Source of the DNA: Pseudomonadota bacterium
GTDB taxonomy: Bacteria > Pseudomonadota > Gammaproteobacteria > Acidiferrobacterales > Acidiferrobacteraceae
Assembly: GCA_021784755.1 (NCBI GenBank)
Contig: JAJYHM010000022.1
Location: forward strand, 1-38,204
Reading direction: 5' to 3'
DNA length: 38,204 nt
In this document: in pieces, positions 15,930-26,361 of the stretch
Layout: the number at the start of each line of letters is the position of its first letter
How positions within the stretch are numbered: position 1 is the first letter of the stretch
Position numbers and translations under genes: made by a program
Notes under the pieces: generated by a model
Database searches by the model: none
What the model was told of the DNA's origin: nothing
What the model saw: only the letters and a program-made list of their open reading frames with translations

Positions 15930-17372
15930 CTAAATCCCGGCTGGCACGCGCGCATGCCAGTCCGTCACTTCCTGAAACCTATGCGCCACGTTCAAGAGAC
16001 GCGCCTCGTCCAGATAGCGGCCGATGAGTTGCATACCGACCGGCAAGCCGCCGACGAATCCGGCCGGCATCGACAGCGCGGGGAGCCCGGCGAGATTGAC
16101 GGGGATGGTGAAAATATCGTTCAAGTACATCGACACGGGATCGGTATTCTTGGCGCCGAGCGCAAAAGCGGTGGACGGGGAGGCTGGGCCCGCGAGTACG
16201 TCGCAGCGCTCGAAGGCGCGGGCAAAATCATCGGCGATGAGGCGGCGCAGCTTCAGGGCCTTCAGGTAATAGGCATCATAGTAGCCGGCCGAGAGCGCGT
16301 AAGTCCCTATCATGATGCGTCGCTTGACCTCGGGACCGAAGCCCTCGCTGCGCGTCTTCTTGTACATATCCTCGAGATCCTTGTACTCGGCGGCACGAAA
16401 ACCGTATCGCACGCCATCGTAACGCGCCAGATTCGAGGAGGCCTCGGCCGGGGCCAGCACATAATAGCAGGGCACCGCATGGGCGCTATTGGGCAGACTC
16501 ACGTCGACCAGCACCGCGCCCTGGCGCTCGTACTCCCGCAAGGCCTCGCGCAGGACGTCCAGGACCGCCGGCTCCACCCCCTGCGCGAAATGCTCTTTCA
16601 CGACCCCTATGCGCAGGCCCTTCAGGTCTTTTCCTAGTGTGGCAGCATAATCCGGGACCGGGACATCGAGCGAGGTCGCGTCGCGCACGTCGAAGCCGGC
16701 CATGGCGGACAACAGATGGGCACAATCGGCGGCGCTTTGGGCCAGGGGACCGGCCTGATCGAGCGAGGAGGCAAAAGCGATCAGGCCATAGCGGGACACG
16801 CGTCCATAACTTGGCTTCAGGCCGGTAATGCCACAAAGGGCCGCCGGCTGACGGATCGAACCGCCGGTATCCGTACCGGTCGCCCCCGGCACGAGGCGCG
16901 CGGCGACGGCCGCCGCCGAGCCCCCCGAACTCCCGCCCGGCACGCGCTGCGGGTCCCAGGGGTTGCGGACCGGCCCAAAAAACGAGGTCTCATTCGACGA
17001 GCCCATGGCGAACTCGTCCATGTTGGTCTTGCCGACCATGACGCAGCCGGCGGCCTTCATTTTTTCGACGACGGTCGCATCGTAAGGCGGCACGAAATCG
17101 GCCAGCATCCGCGACCCACAGGTGGTCTTGACGCCGGAGGTGCAGAAAATGTCCTTGTGCGCGATCGGTACGCCCGCCAGCACGCCAGCTCCCGCACGCC
17201 GCGCCCGGTCCGCGGCCTCAGCGCCCTGGCGCGCCGCGTCTTCATCCACCGAAATAAAGGCGTTTAATGCGCTATGGGCCTTGATACGTACAAGAAGGTC
17301 GTCCACGATCTCGCGGCTGGAACAACGGCCGGCCGCGAGATCCTCGGCAATTTTCGTGATCGTGAGCGTCAA
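15930..17372 (-). CDS. gatA: Asp/Glu-tRNA amidotransferase subunit A
   Basis: 480 residues. This is an amidase-signature enzyme: the catalytic triad is K73 (AHKDIF), S148 ([10 protein letters not shown]) and S172 ([12 protein letters not shown]). It hydrolyses glutamine and passes ammonia to GatB. The C-terminal part ([24 protein letters not shown]) is typical of GatA. It follows gatC by 64 bp and precedes gatB by 9 bp. Confidence 0.97.
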   Translation of the reverse strand: MTLTITKIAEDLAAGRCSSREIVDDLLVRIKAHSALNAFISVDEDAARQGAEAADRARRAGAGVLAGVPIAHKDIFCTSGVKTTCGSRMLADFVPPYDATVVEKMKAAGCVMVGKTNMDEFAMGSSNETSFFGPVRNPWDPQRVPGGSSGGSAAAVAARLVPGATGTDTGGSIRQPAALCGITGLKPSYGRVSRYGLIAFASSLDQAGPLAQSAADCAHLLSAMAGFDVRDATSLDVPVPDYAATLGKDLKGLRIGVVKEHFAQGVEPAVLDVLREALREYERQGAVLVDVSLPNSAHAVPCYYVLAPAEASSNLARYDGVRYGFRAAEYKDLEDMYKKTRSEGFGPEVKRRIMIGTYALSAGYYDAYYLKALKLRRLIADDFARAFERCDVLAGPASPSTAFALGAKNTDPVSMYLNDIFTIPVNLAGLPALSMPAGFVGGLPVGMQLIGRYLDEARLLNVAHRFQEVTDWHARVPAGI

Positions 17373-17436
17373 AAGGGGGTCCTTGAGGGATGGTAAGCCT
17401 GATATACGGGATCGCGAGAAGCCATCCCGCGCCTCG

Positions 17437-17760
17437 TCATTCGATGACCTTGGGTACCAGATAGAGCCCGTCGCGAGTCTTGGGGGCTATGGCAAGCAGT
17501 CGATCGCGGTCGATCTCGCCGCTCACCCCATCGGGTCGAAGTCTGAGCCCCGCCTCGTCCGGGTGGGTCATCGGTTCCACCCCATCGGTCGCGACGGCGT
17601 TCATCTGCGAAACGAGGTCGAGAATCCGGGACAGATCCAGTGCATACGCCTCCCGCTCTTCCCGATTCAGACCCAAACGGGCAAGATGGGCTACTTTTTC
17701 GATTTCTTCCGCGTTCAAAAGGGGAATCCGATGCAACGTTGATCCGTTGCACGCTACCAC
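17437..17760 (-). CDS. gatC: Asp/Glu-tRNA amidotransferase subunit C
   Basis: 107 residues from a GTG at 17758-17760, preceded by AGAGG eight bases upstream. A TTG about 14 codons further in is closer to the usual N-terminus, so the start is not settled. The conserved part reads [20 protein letters not shown] and the tail has [10 protein letters not shown]. GatC is the small belt subunit that wraps GatA and GatB and stabilises them. It is the first gene of the operon and diverges from mreB across 91 bp. Confidence 0.94.
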   Translation of the reverse strand: MVACNGSTLHRIPLLNAEEIEKVAHLARLGLNREEREAYALDLSRILDLVSQMNAVATDGVEPMTHPDEAGLRLRPDGVSGEIDRDRLLAIAPKTRDGLYLVPKVIE

Positions 17761-17774
17761 ATTTCAGCCTCTGG

Positions 17775-17803
17775 TTGAACCCATGGGGGCCGGTTGATAG
17801 AGT
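17775..17803 (+). promoter_or_regulatory. Candidate promoter of mreB
   Basis: TTGAAC (17775-17780), 17 bp and TAGAGT (17798-17803), giving a leader of about 40 nt. It is a moderate match only. Confidence 0.35.
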
Positions 17804-17824
17804 AAGCCGATTTTAATCCCCCCA

Positions 17825-18895
<1,071 letters not shown>

Positions 18896-18958
18896 CCCCC
18901 GGCCGGGCGGCGCCGCCTCGGGCGGTGGCCGCGTTGCCTCCTCATTTGTGGTAAACAC

Positions 18959-19822
18959 ATGGGCACATTCCTTGGCTGGTCTATCAAACGACCGTCCAAC
19001 CTTACCAAGCTTATCTTGGTTGTTTGCGCCTCAGTGGCCCTCATGGTCGCAGATTCGCACGACGATCAGGGTACGCGCGCGATACGGAACATCGTTCTAC
19101 GGGCGAGCTACCCCCTTCAAGAACTGGCGGCGCTGCCCTTCTCGGCGGGATACGAGGCCTTTCGGGGCCTGCGCACAAATACACGCCTGCGCCGCGACAA
19201 CGCCCGGCTCGAAGCCGAGAATCGGCAATTGGCCGTCGAGGCCTCGCAAGCAGGCGCCCTGCGCGCCGAGGTCACCCACATGACCGCGCTCCTGCACGGG
19301 GCCCCCGTGCCTGGCTATCGCGTAAGCCTCGCGCATATCCTGGACGTGAGCGCCGGACCGTTTTCGCAGCGATTGACGCTCGATGAGGGGGCACACAATC
19401 ATGTATTCCCCGGGCAGGCCGTGATTGATGTCCATGGCATTATTGGGCAAGTGGTCTCGGTGGGCCCCCACACGAGCCAGGTCATGCTCATCACAGACCC
19501 CGATAGCGGCATACCCGTGGTCTCCGAACGCAATGGTCTACGGGCCATCGCCTTTGGAACGGGTTCGCAAGATCGCCTGAAGGTCCCTTACCTCAGCGTC
19601 ACTGCCGACATACGCCCCGGAGACGTCCTCGCGAGCTCAGGTCTGGGAGGTGTCTACCCGCCGGGCTATCCGGTGGCGCGCGTGACCGAGGTCACGAGCA
19701 ACCCCAACCTCGCCTTCCTCAAAATACGCGCCGTACCGCTTGCACGCCTTGGTTACCATACACACGTCCTGCTCTTGTGGCCCCGCAAGGCTTCGAAGGG
19801 CCAGGGAATGCGTCATGGATAA
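18959..19822 (+). CDS. mreC: Rod-shape protein MreC
   Basis: 287 residues. One N-terminal membrane segment (about residues 18-33, LILVVCASVALMV) is followed by a coiled coil (residues 65-105, with LRRDNARLEAENRQLAVEAS) and the two beta-barrel MreC domains (GQAVIDVHGIIGQVVSVGPH, VPYLSVTADIRPGDVLASSG). It sits in the periplasm and activates PBP2. The gene overlaps the start of mreD by 8 bp. The conserved order mreB-mreC-mreD supports the call. Confidence 0.96.
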   Translation: MGTFLGWSIKRPSNLTKLILVVCASVALMVADSHDDQGTRAIRNIVLRASYPLQELAALPFSAGYEAFRGLRTNTRLRRDNARLEAENRQLAVEASQAGALRAEVTHMTALLHGAPVPGYRVSLAHILDVSAGPFSQRLTLDEGAHNHVFPGQAVIDVHGIIGQVVSVGPHTSQVMLITDPDSGIPVVSERNGLRAIAFGTGSQDRLKVPYLSVTADIRPGDVLASSGLGGVYPPGYPVARVTEVTSNPNLAFLKIRAVPLARLGYHTHVLLLWPRKASKGQGMRHG

Positions 19823-20306
19823 CCCCCTTACCCTCAAACAGCGCGCACTCATCATCGCGAGCTTCCTCGCGGCGATGATACTGGCGATCGTGCCACTCCC
19901 CAGCTCCATCCACCTGCTACGACCCGACTGGGCGGCCTTGGTGCTCGTCTACTGGTGTATGGCGCTTCCCGAGCGCATCGGCGTCGGTAGCGGCTGGGTC
20001 CTCGGGCTTTTTCTCGATGTTCTCTATGGTTCGCTCCTCGGGGAGCAGGCGCTTGCCAAGGCCCTGCTCGCCTACCTCACGTTGCGCTTCACACTGAGGC
20101 TACGCATGTTTCCGCGCTGGCAACAGTCGCTCGCGGTGGGAACTTTGGTCGCATTGAGCGACCTTATGCTTATCATGATCAAGTCCCTGGTCCGCGGGCA
20201 CCCACCTCTCTGGAGCGATACGGCGCCCATGATCGCGAACGTGATCCTATGGCCATTCCTGTTCGGCATCCTTCGGGAGGTGCGCCGGCGCGCCAAGATC
20301 AGCTGA
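19815..20306 (+). CDS. mreD: Rod-shape protein MreD
   Basis: 163 residues from the ATG at 19815, inside the end of mreC; the longer open frame upstream is a shadow of mreC. It is very hydrophobic, with about five membrane segments (for example IIASFLAAMILAIVPLP and WVLGLFLDVLYGSLLG, the MreD family signature). It helps assemble the elongation complex in the inner membrane. It ends 3 bp before mrdA. Confidence 0.93.
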   Translation: MDNPLTLKQRALIIASFLAAMILAIVPLPSSIHLLRPDWAALVLVYWCMALPERIGVGSGWVLGLFLDVLYGSLLGEQALAKALLAYLTLRFTLRLRMFPRWQQSLAVGTLVALSDLMLIMIKSLVRGHPPLWSDTAPMIANVILWPFLFGILREVRRRAKIS

Positions 20307-20309
20307 GCC

Positions 20310-22190
20310 ATGCGCTATATCCCTCTCAAAAACGACTCTCAGGAACTTCGACTTTTCGAATCGCGGGTACTGATCGCAGCGATTCTCGGGACGCTTCTCG
20401 TGCTGGGGCTCGTGACGCGCCTGGGCTATCTTCAGGTGGTCAAACACCGCTATTACGCGACCCTCGCCCAGAACAACCGCGTCGCCGCGCTGCCCATCGC
20501 GCCTGCCCGCGGGCTCATACTCGACCGCAACGGCGTGGTCCTGGCCGATGACTTTCCCGTATTCACCCTGCAGGTGACGCCTGACCGGGTCCCCGACATG
20601 CAGCGACTCCTCGCCAAGCTCAAACCACTCGTAGCTCTGAATGCGCAGGACTTGCGTGACTTTCGCAGGCGGCTTGCGCAGCGCAAGCCCTTTCAGAACG
20701 TCACGCTGCGGGCGCACTTGAGTGAGGCCGAGGCCGCCCGCGTGGCCGTGAACCTCACGCGCCTCGAAGGCGCGACCCTCCATGCCCGCCTACGTCGCTA
20801 CTACCCTCTGGGCGGACTGGCCACCGGGGCCATAGGCTATGTCAGCCGCATCACACGCGGCGAACTGCAAGGGCAAAAGGCGGAACGGTATTTCGGCTAT
20901 CGCCACATCGGTCAACTGGGCGTGGAAAAAAGCTACCAGAAAGACCTCATGGGGCGCATCGGCTTCAAGGATGTCGAGATGGACGCGCGAGGGCGGGCCG
21001 TTAAAGTCCTGAAGCGCATCCTACCGCGCGCCGGCCGTAACCTCTACCTGAACATCGACGCGCAGATGCAGGCCATCGGAGAGCAGATGCTCGCCAACCG
21101 TCCGGGCAGCGTGGTCGCACTCGACCCCCGAACGGGCGCAGTGCTCACCCTCATAAGCAGCCCCATTTACGACCCCAACCCCTTCGTCAACGGGATTCGC
21201 GAGAAGACCTACAAGGCCCTGGCCACGAACCCTGCAGGCCCTCTGGACAACCGCGCCTTGAATGGTCTGTACCCGCCGGGCTCGACCATAAAGCCGTTTT
21301 TCGCCTACGCGGCCCTGCAAACGCACTGGTTCAACCCGCACAAGCGCGTCATGTGTCCCGGCTATTATCATCTACCCCACAGCACCCACCTCTTTCATTG
21401 CTGGAAGCCGCTGGGTATGGGCCGCGTCGACCTGAAGGACGCGATAGAACAATCCTGTGATGTGTACTTTTATCACTTGGCCTTCAAGCAGGGCATCGAT
21501 CGCATGACCCGCTACCTCGGCTACTTCGGGTTCGGACATAAGACCGGCATCGATCTGCCGGGCGAATATCGCGGGCTCGTGCCCACCCAGGCGTGGATCA
21601 AGGCGAGCGGAAGGCCCTGGTACCCCGGCCAAACAATCATCACGGGAATCGGCCAAGGGCCGCTGCTCGTCACCCCGCTGCAACTCGCCGATGCCGTTGC
21701 GGCAATCGCAAACCACGGCGTGCGCATGCGGCCGGAGGTGGTGCGCGGCATCGTGAACCCGGTCACCCACCATGTACACTACAAGAAACCCTACGCCTAC
21801 CCCGCCATACCGCGACGGCGCAAAAACAGCCTGAAGCGCCTGATTCGAGACATGACGCAAGTGGTCGAAGGTCCACACGGGACTGCACGCGGCATCGCCT
21901 ACGGACTCCCTTACAGGGTCGCCGGCAAGACCGGGACCGCGCAACTCTGGAGTGTCGTGCCCAACTATAAGGGCAAGCACATCCGGTCCGACGCCCTGTT
22001 TATGGCCTTCGCACCCGTCAAAAATCCGCGCATCGCTATCGCAGTCATCGTCGAGCACGCCGGCTTCGGCGCGCTCGCCGCTGCCCCGATCGCCCGCGCG
22101 CTCATGAACTTCTACCTTTTGGGCCATGTGCATGCGCGGACACAAAACCAATCGCACCCGCAAATCGCGCAAGCCAGGATCACACCATGA
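20310..22190 (+). CDS. mrdA: Penicillin-binding protein 2 (peptidoglycan transpeptidase)
   Basis: 626 residues. One N-terminal membrane anchor (about residues 20-40), a pedestal domain, then the transpeptidase domain with S325-T-I-K328 (PPGSTIKPF), S382-C-D384 (EQSCDVYF) and K540-T-G542 (GKTGTAQ). It crosslinks peptidoglycan during rod elongation and pairs with RodA, whose gene overlaps by four bases (ATGA). Beta-lactams target it. Full length, with no missing motif. Confidence 0.97.
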   Translation: MRYIPLKNDSQELRLFESRVLIAAILGTLLVLGLVTRLGYLQVVKHRYYATLAQNNRVAALPIAPARGLILDRNGVVLADDFPVFTLQVTPDRVPDMQRLLAKLKPLVALNAQDLRDFRRRLAQRKPFQNVTLRAHLSEAEAARVAVNLTRLEGATLHARLRRYYPLGGLATGAIGYVSRITRGELQGQKAERYFGYRHIGQLGVEKSYQKDLMGRIGFKDVEMDARGRAVKVLKRILPRAGRNLYLNIDAQMQAIGEQMLANRPGSVVALDPRTGAVLTLISSPIYDPNPFVNGIREKTYKALATNPAGPLDNRALNGLYPPGSTIKPFFAYAALQTHWFNPHKRVMCPGYYHLPHSTHLFHCWKPLGMGRVDLKDAIEQSCDVYFYHLAFKQGIDRMTRYLGYFGFGHKTGIDLPGEYRGLVPTQAWIKASGRPWYPGQTIITGIGQGPLLVTPLQLADAVAAIANHGVRMRPEVVRGIVNPVTHHVHYKKPYAYPAIPRRRKNSLKRLIRDMTQVVEGPHGTARGIAYGLPYRVAGKTGTAQLWSVVPNYKGKHIRSDALFMAFAPVKNPRIAIAVIVEHAGFGALAAAPIARALMNFYLLGHVHARTQNQSHPQIAQARITP

Positions 22191-23266
22191 GCCTCTTCGA
22201 ACGCTGGCATCTCGACAAGCCCCTATTCGTGGCCCTGCTCATATTGGGGGTGGTCAGTCTCGTGGTTCTCTACAGCGCAAGCGGCGAGAGCGTGCATTTC
22301 GCGGTGGATGACGCCCTGCATCTCCTAGTCGGTTTCGCCGTCATGATCATCTTGGCGCAGATCCCGCCCGAAACCTACCGGCGCTGGTCGGTCCCCGTGT
22401 TTACGGCCGGCGTTCTCGGCTTGGCTGCAGTCCTTGCGATCGGGGCCGTCCGCTTCGGCGCACGTCGCTGGATCGCGCTCGGACCGCTATCCATACAGCC
22501 CTCCGAGTTCATGAAACTTTTCGTGCCCATGGCCCTGTCATGGTTTTTTTCGCGCGGCCACCTTCCGCCACGGCTCAGCCGGCTCGCCATAGCGACCCTG
22601 ATCCTGCTCGTTCCCGTGCTGCTGATCGCCAAGGAGCCGGACCTTGGAACCTCACTCATCGTCTTCTTATCGGGCATCATCGTCCTGTTCCTGGCCGGCA
22701 TAGGCTGGCGAACGGTGCTCACGGTGCTGGTGATGGGGACGGCGGCCGCCCCGATACTCTGGGCCCACATGCACCACTATCAGCGGCAACGCATCTATAT
22801 CCTGTTTCACCCCGAAGCCGATCCCCTGGGGGCCGGCTACCACGCCATTCAGGCGATGATAGCGGTCGGCTCCGGGGGTCTGTTCGGACAAGGTTGGCTA
22901 AGCAGCAGCCAGGCGCGCCTGCATTTTTTGCCGGACAGTACGACGGACTTCGCGTTCGCGGTGTTCTGCCAGGAATTCGGGCTTTTCGGAAATCTGGCCC
23001 TGCTCGCCCTGTACCTCTTCATCGTCTATCGCGGACTGCGCATCGCGTTCGCGGCGCAAGACACCTACTCCCGACTGCTCGCAGGTTCTCTGTCGATCCT
23101 GTTCTTCTTCGATGTCTTCATCAATATGGGCATGGTGGCCGGGATACTCCCGGTGGTGGGCGTGCCGCTGCCGCTTTTGAGCTACGGCGGCACCTCTTTG
23201 CTCATCATTATGGCGGGCCTCGGAGTTCTGATGAGCATTCACAGCCATCGTCGCCTGGTCAATTGA
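22187..23266 (+). CDS. rodA: Peptidoglycan glycosyltransferase RodA
   Basis: 359 residues with about ten membrane helices, as in the SEDS family. Family signatures include WIALGPLSIQPSEFMKL and DFAFAVFCQEFGLFG, and the C-terminal LLSYGGTSLL near residue 327. RodA polymerises lipid II into glycan strands for lateral wall growth, working with PBP2 (upstream, overlapping). The order mreBCD-mrdA-rodA-rlpA is the standard gammaproteobacterial elongation cluster. Confidence 0.97.
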   Translation: MSLFERWHLDKPLFVALLILGVVSLVVLYSASGESVHFAVDDALHLLVGFAVMIILAQIPPETYRRWSVPVFTAGVLGLAAVLAIGAVRFGARRWIALGPLSIQPSEFMKLFVPMALSWFFSRGHLPPRLSRLAIATLILLVPVLLIAKEPDLGTSLIVFLSGIIVLFLAGIGWRTVLTVLVMGTAAAPILWAHMHHYQRQRIYILFHPEADPLGAGYHAIQAMIAVGSGGLFGQGWLSSSQARLHFLPDSTTDFAFAVFCQEFGLFGNLALLALYLFIVYRGLRIAFAAQDTYSRLLAGSLSILFFFDVFINMGMVAGILPVVGVPLPLLSYGGTSLLIIMAGLGVLMSIHSHRRLVN

Positions 23267-23440
23267 GAAGGCGCGGCGACAGGGCGGGTATGGCTTGGCG
23301 ACAGCGCAAGGGGGCTTGGCGCCGAATGTCCAGCCAAAAACCGCGCGCCCGATGGTCGCCCGAGCGCATCCCCCATCGGCAGTTCTGTCGAGGTCGCCCG
23401 CGTTGTATCCTGAGGCACATATCGGAGGAGAGTCCAAGGC

Positions 23441-24262
23441 ATGCGTAGCGGCTGTCGATTTAAGACCGATAGTGGGCGCGCGCTGGCGGCCCTTAGTCTG
23501 GCGGCGGCACTCAGCGGCTGCGGCCTTCTGCCAAGCACCGGCTATCGCAACCCGGCGAACCTTTCCTTCCACGCCGCTGTGCCCCGCAAGCTGGCCTTGA
23601 GCCCCTACGGCAACAGCCCTTATACCGTAAACGGCCGCACCTACTACCCGCTCAAAACCGCGGCCGGTTATCGGCGACGCGGCATCGCCTCCTGGTACGG
23701 GATCCCCTTCAATGGGCAAAAGACGTCAGACGGGGAGACCTACAACATGTATGCCATGACGGCCGCGAGCAAAGTCCTGCCGCTGCCGTCCTATGCGCTG
23801 GTGCGCAACCTCAATAATGGTAAGAGCGTGGTCGTCCGTATCAATGATCGCGGTCCGTTTTACCCGGGGCGCATCATAGATCTCTCTTATGCCGCAGCCG
23901 CCCGTCTCGGCGTGATCGCCACCGGCACCGCGCCCGTCATAGTCGAGGGCTTGGCGCCGGGCGAGAAGCACATCACCCCGGCGCGGCACCGTGGACCGGA
24001 CGTCTTCGGACCCCATCACGCGGCGCGCCGAGCCTTCTTCGTGCAGGTTGGCGCCTTCCTGCGGCGACAAGACGCCGATCGGCTAGTACGACGCTTGCGA
24101 GGAAAAGGGCTCCGGGATCTCCATGTGCTGCACGACGATACCTCTGGCCGCGGCCTTTACCTCGTCCGCGTGGGGCCGGAAGCGGGCCGGGGCGCGGCAC
24201 GGGCTCTACTCGCCCGACTGTCGCGCGAGGGCATGGGACGCGGCCTCATCGTCGATCCATGA
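23441..24262 (+). CDS. rlpA: RlpA-like septal lipoprotein / lytic transglycosylase
   Basis: 273 residues, start at ATG 23441 after GGAGGAG. The N-terminus is a lipoprotein signal ending in the lipobox LSGC (Cys near residue 27). A double-psi beta-barrel follows (RRGIASWYGIPFNGQKTSDGE, ..., VRINDRGPF and RIIDLSYAAAARLGV) with the Asp/His-type residues of RlpA, and then a C-terminal SPOR domain (FFVQVGAFLRRQDADRLVRRLRGKG) that binds denuded glycan at the septum. Some RlpA proteins cleave bare peptidoglycan. The 174 bp before it hold no gene; mltB, common in this position elsewhere, is absent. Confidence 0.93.
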   Translation: MRSGCRFKTDSGRALAALSLAAALSGCGLLPSTGYRNPANLSFHAAVPRKLALSPYGNSPYTVNGRTYYPLKTAAGYRRRGIASWYGIPFNGQKTSDGETYNMYAMTAASKVLPLPSYALVRNLNNGKSVVVRINDRGPFYPGRIIDLSYAAAARLGVIATGTAPVIVEGLAPGEKHITPARHRGPDVFGPHHAARRAFFVQVGAFLRRQDADRLVRRLRGKGLRDLHVLHDDTSGRGLYLVRVGPEAGRGAARALLARLSREGMGRGLIVDP

Positions 24263-24547
24263 GGGCCACCTTAGGCCTCGCCGCACCAAAACGATGATCT
24301 GTCAGGCCAAGCCACCTTTGATGGGGCCGTAAAGGCTTGCGCAAGCATCGCCTGAAGCCGCCATCGCTACGTCCTCATCAACTGGCGCGCGCACCCCAAG
24401 CTCCCTTATAATGGATCGCATTAAGCGGTTCGTCCCACGCCCGACCCGCTTTCTCAGGCGCCATTATGCGGGCGAGACCAGCCAACAGGATCGCGCCCAC
24501 GATCTGCGCTCCAAGAAGAAACCGCGCCGCAGCCAGAGGACCAACTC
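24263..24547. other. Gene-free stretch rlpA-dat with a -10 element
   Basis: No convincing gene is seen. A consensus TATAAT lies at 24407-24412 on the plus strand and may start transcription of the dat-lip genes, though no good -35 precedes it. A D-Ala-D-Ala carboxypeptidase gene (dacA/dacC) usually sits here in related gene orders and is absent. Confidence 0.4.
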
Positions 24548-25405
24548 ATGCTTGTGTACCTGAACGGCGACTGGATACCTGGGGAGGACGCGTGCGTATC
24601 GGTCTTCGATCGGGGGTTTATCTTCGGAGACAGCGTCTACGAAGTCATCCCGGTGTATGGATACCGGCTGTTCCGGGAGGCGACCCACCTGTCACGCCTC
24701 AAGGCCAGCATGCTCGCGGTCGGCATGGACATGAACGCGCTCACCGTCACATGGTCCACGGTATTCGCGCGGCTCGCGGAAACCCTGCCTTCCGGCGAGG
24801 GGACTGTGTACCTGCAGGTGACACGCGGGGCAGCGCCCCGTCAACATACGTTTCCCGCAAACGCCCCGCTCACGGTGTTTGCCTACGCCCGGCCACGTGT
24901 GCCGGAAACGGGAGTGGGCACGGGTTATGAAATCAGCGCCATTCTCTGTGATGACATCCGATGGACTCGCTGCGACATCAAGACGACCTCGCTCATCGCC
25001 AACGTCTTGCTGGCGCAAGAGGCCGCGGCACGTGGCGCCGAAGAGGCCCTGCTGGTGCGAGACGATCGGGTCAACGAGGGCGCGGTGAGCAATGTCTTTG
25101 TGGTACGCGCGGGACGGCTGCTCACGGCCCCGCGTAACCGCCTCATACTGGGCGGGGTGACGCGTGATGTAGTCCTGGAGCTGGCCGCCGGGCTCGGTAT
25201 CCCGTTCGAGGAGCGTGCGCCGTCCCGCGCCGAACTTTTGGGGGCCGACGAAGTCTTCATCACGAGCTCCGGCCGTGAAGTGGCGGCGGTGACGCGCATC
25301 GATGACAGGCCTGTAGGAGACGGTCGGCTGGGCCCGGTATTCCGTCGCCTGCACGCGGCCTTCCAGACCTTCAAGGAGGAAGTGCGCATAGGCACGAGGA
25401 CTTAA
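24548..25405 (+). CDS. dat: D-amino acid aminotransferase (class IV PLP enzyme)
   Basis: 285 residues, full length for the family. Signatures: VYLNGDWIPGEDACVSVFDRG and GFIFGDSVYEVI at the N-terminus, the PLP lysine K145 (CDIKTTSLIANVL), EGAVSNVF for the phosphate site and the GGVTRDVVLELA loop. These make it a class IV PLP aminotransferase; the DAAT subgroup forms D-glutamate or D-alanine, fitting the wall genes next door. BCAT-like or aminodeoxychorismate-lyase activity cannot be ruled out by eye. It is followed directly by ybeD. Confidence 0.88.
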   Translation: MLVYLNGDWIPGEDACVSVFDRGFIFGDSVYEVIPVYGYRLFREATHLSRLKASMLAVGMDMNALTVTWSTVFARLAETLPSGEGTVYLQVTRGAAPRQHTFPANAPLTVFAYARPRVPETGVGTGYEISAILCDDIRWTRCDIKTTSLIANVLLAQEAAARGAEEALLVRDDRVNEGAVSNVFVVRAGRLLTAPRNRLILGGVTRDVVLELAAGLGIPFEERAPSRAELLGADEVFITSSGREVAAVTRIDDRPVGDGRLGPVFRRLHAAFQTFKEEVRIGTRT

Positions 25406-25696
25406 GTGGCGACAGCGAACGGACACGACAACACGAAGACATCCGAGCTCCTGACCTTCCCCTGCATGATCGACATCAAGGCGGTCGGCAAACGCTCGGC
25501 GCGCTTCGAGGCCTTGGTGCATGAGATCGTCTCACGGCACATCGGGCCCCAGGATCTGCTATCCACTACACATCGCGAGAGCCGTGGCGGCAATTATGTC
25601 GCCATAACGCTCACCATACGCGCCTTGGGACGGGCGCAGCTCGATGCCATCTATGAGGCCTTGAGCGCCTCACCCGAAGTTCTCATGGCCCTATGA
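25406..25696 (+). CDS. ybeD: YbeD/DUF493 family protein
   Basis: 96 residues, starting with GTG at 25406 immediately after the dat stop, with GAGG upstream. It reads LLTFPCMIDIKAVGKRSARF, then RESRGGNYVAITLTIRA and [18 protein letters not shown], the full DUF493 pattern with an ACT-like fold. It is normally next to lipB, as here, and may have a regulatory role, but its molecular function is not settled. It overlaps lipB by four bases (ATGA). Confidence 0.92.
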   Translation: MATANGHDNTKTSELLTFPCMIDIKAVGKRSARFEALVHEIVSRHIGPQDLLSTTHRESRGGNYVAITLTIRALGRAQLDAIYEALSASPEVLMAL

Positions 25697-26361
25697 TCGA
25701 GGACCCGAAGATCCGCCGTTTGCAGGGAATGGTGAATTTCCATGACAGCTGGCGGGCGATGCGCGAGTTCAGTGAGGCGCGCTCGGAGGACACGCCCGAC
25801 GAGATCTGGGTACTTGAACACGCCCCCGTTTACACGCGCGGACGCAACGCGAAAGAACCCTCGCCGCCCGGCCCGATCCCGACCGTGGACACCGATCGAG
25901 GGGGCGATCTAACCTATCATGGGCCGGGCCAGCTCGTCGTATATGCCCTCATCGATCTTACACGTCGTAAAATGGGCGTCCGGCATCTGGTCTCGGCCCT
26001 GGAGTCATCCGTTCAGGACACGCTCGCGCGCCTTCACATCAAGGATGCGACGACACGCGCAGGCGCGCCCGGGGTCTATGTCGGGGACGCCAAGATCGCG
26101 TCCCTGGGATTGCGTATCCGCTGCGGGCGTAGCTATCATGGGCTCGCCTTGAACGTGGCCATGGACCTCCGCCCCTTCACGGCCATCGCTCCCTGCGGTT
26201 ACCAGGGCCTGCGCATGACGCAGATCGCCGACTGCGGAGGGCCCGGGGATGTCGACCGGGTGGCGGCGGTCCTGATCCCAGAACTCTTGACCCGTTTGAG
26301 ACATCACCCGGAAACCGACGCACATGCCACAGACACCCGATCCGCGCCCAACCTCCCCTAG
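25693..26361 (+). CDS. lipB: Octanoyl-ACP:protein octanoyltransferase LipB
   Basis: 222 residues. Key residues: C168 (APCGYQG, acyl-thioester nucleophile) and K134 ([11 protein letters not shown]). Other signatures are [27 protein letters not shown] and YHGLALNV. It moves octanoate from acyl-carrier protein to lipoyl domains, the first step of lipoate assembly, and feeds LipA, whose gene overlaps it by 38 bp. The start overlaps ybeD. Confidence 0.97.
   Translation: MIEDPKIRRLQGMVNFHDSWRAMREFSEARSEDTPDEIWVLEHAPVYTRGRNAKEPSPPGPIPTVDTDRGGDLTYHGPGQLVVYALIDLTRRKMGVRHLVSALESSVQDTLARLHIKDATTRAGAPGVYVGDAKIASLGLRIRCGRSYHGLALNVAMDLRPFTAIAPCGYQGLRMTQIADCGGPGDVDRVAAVLIPELLTRLRHHPETDAHATDTRSAPNLP

Noticed and set aside
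24411-24563. A 50-codon basic ORF starting within the TATAAT (24407-24412) before dat.
   Set aside because: Its ATG overlaps the -10 element, so the start would not be transcribed from that promoter; no ribosome site and no family.
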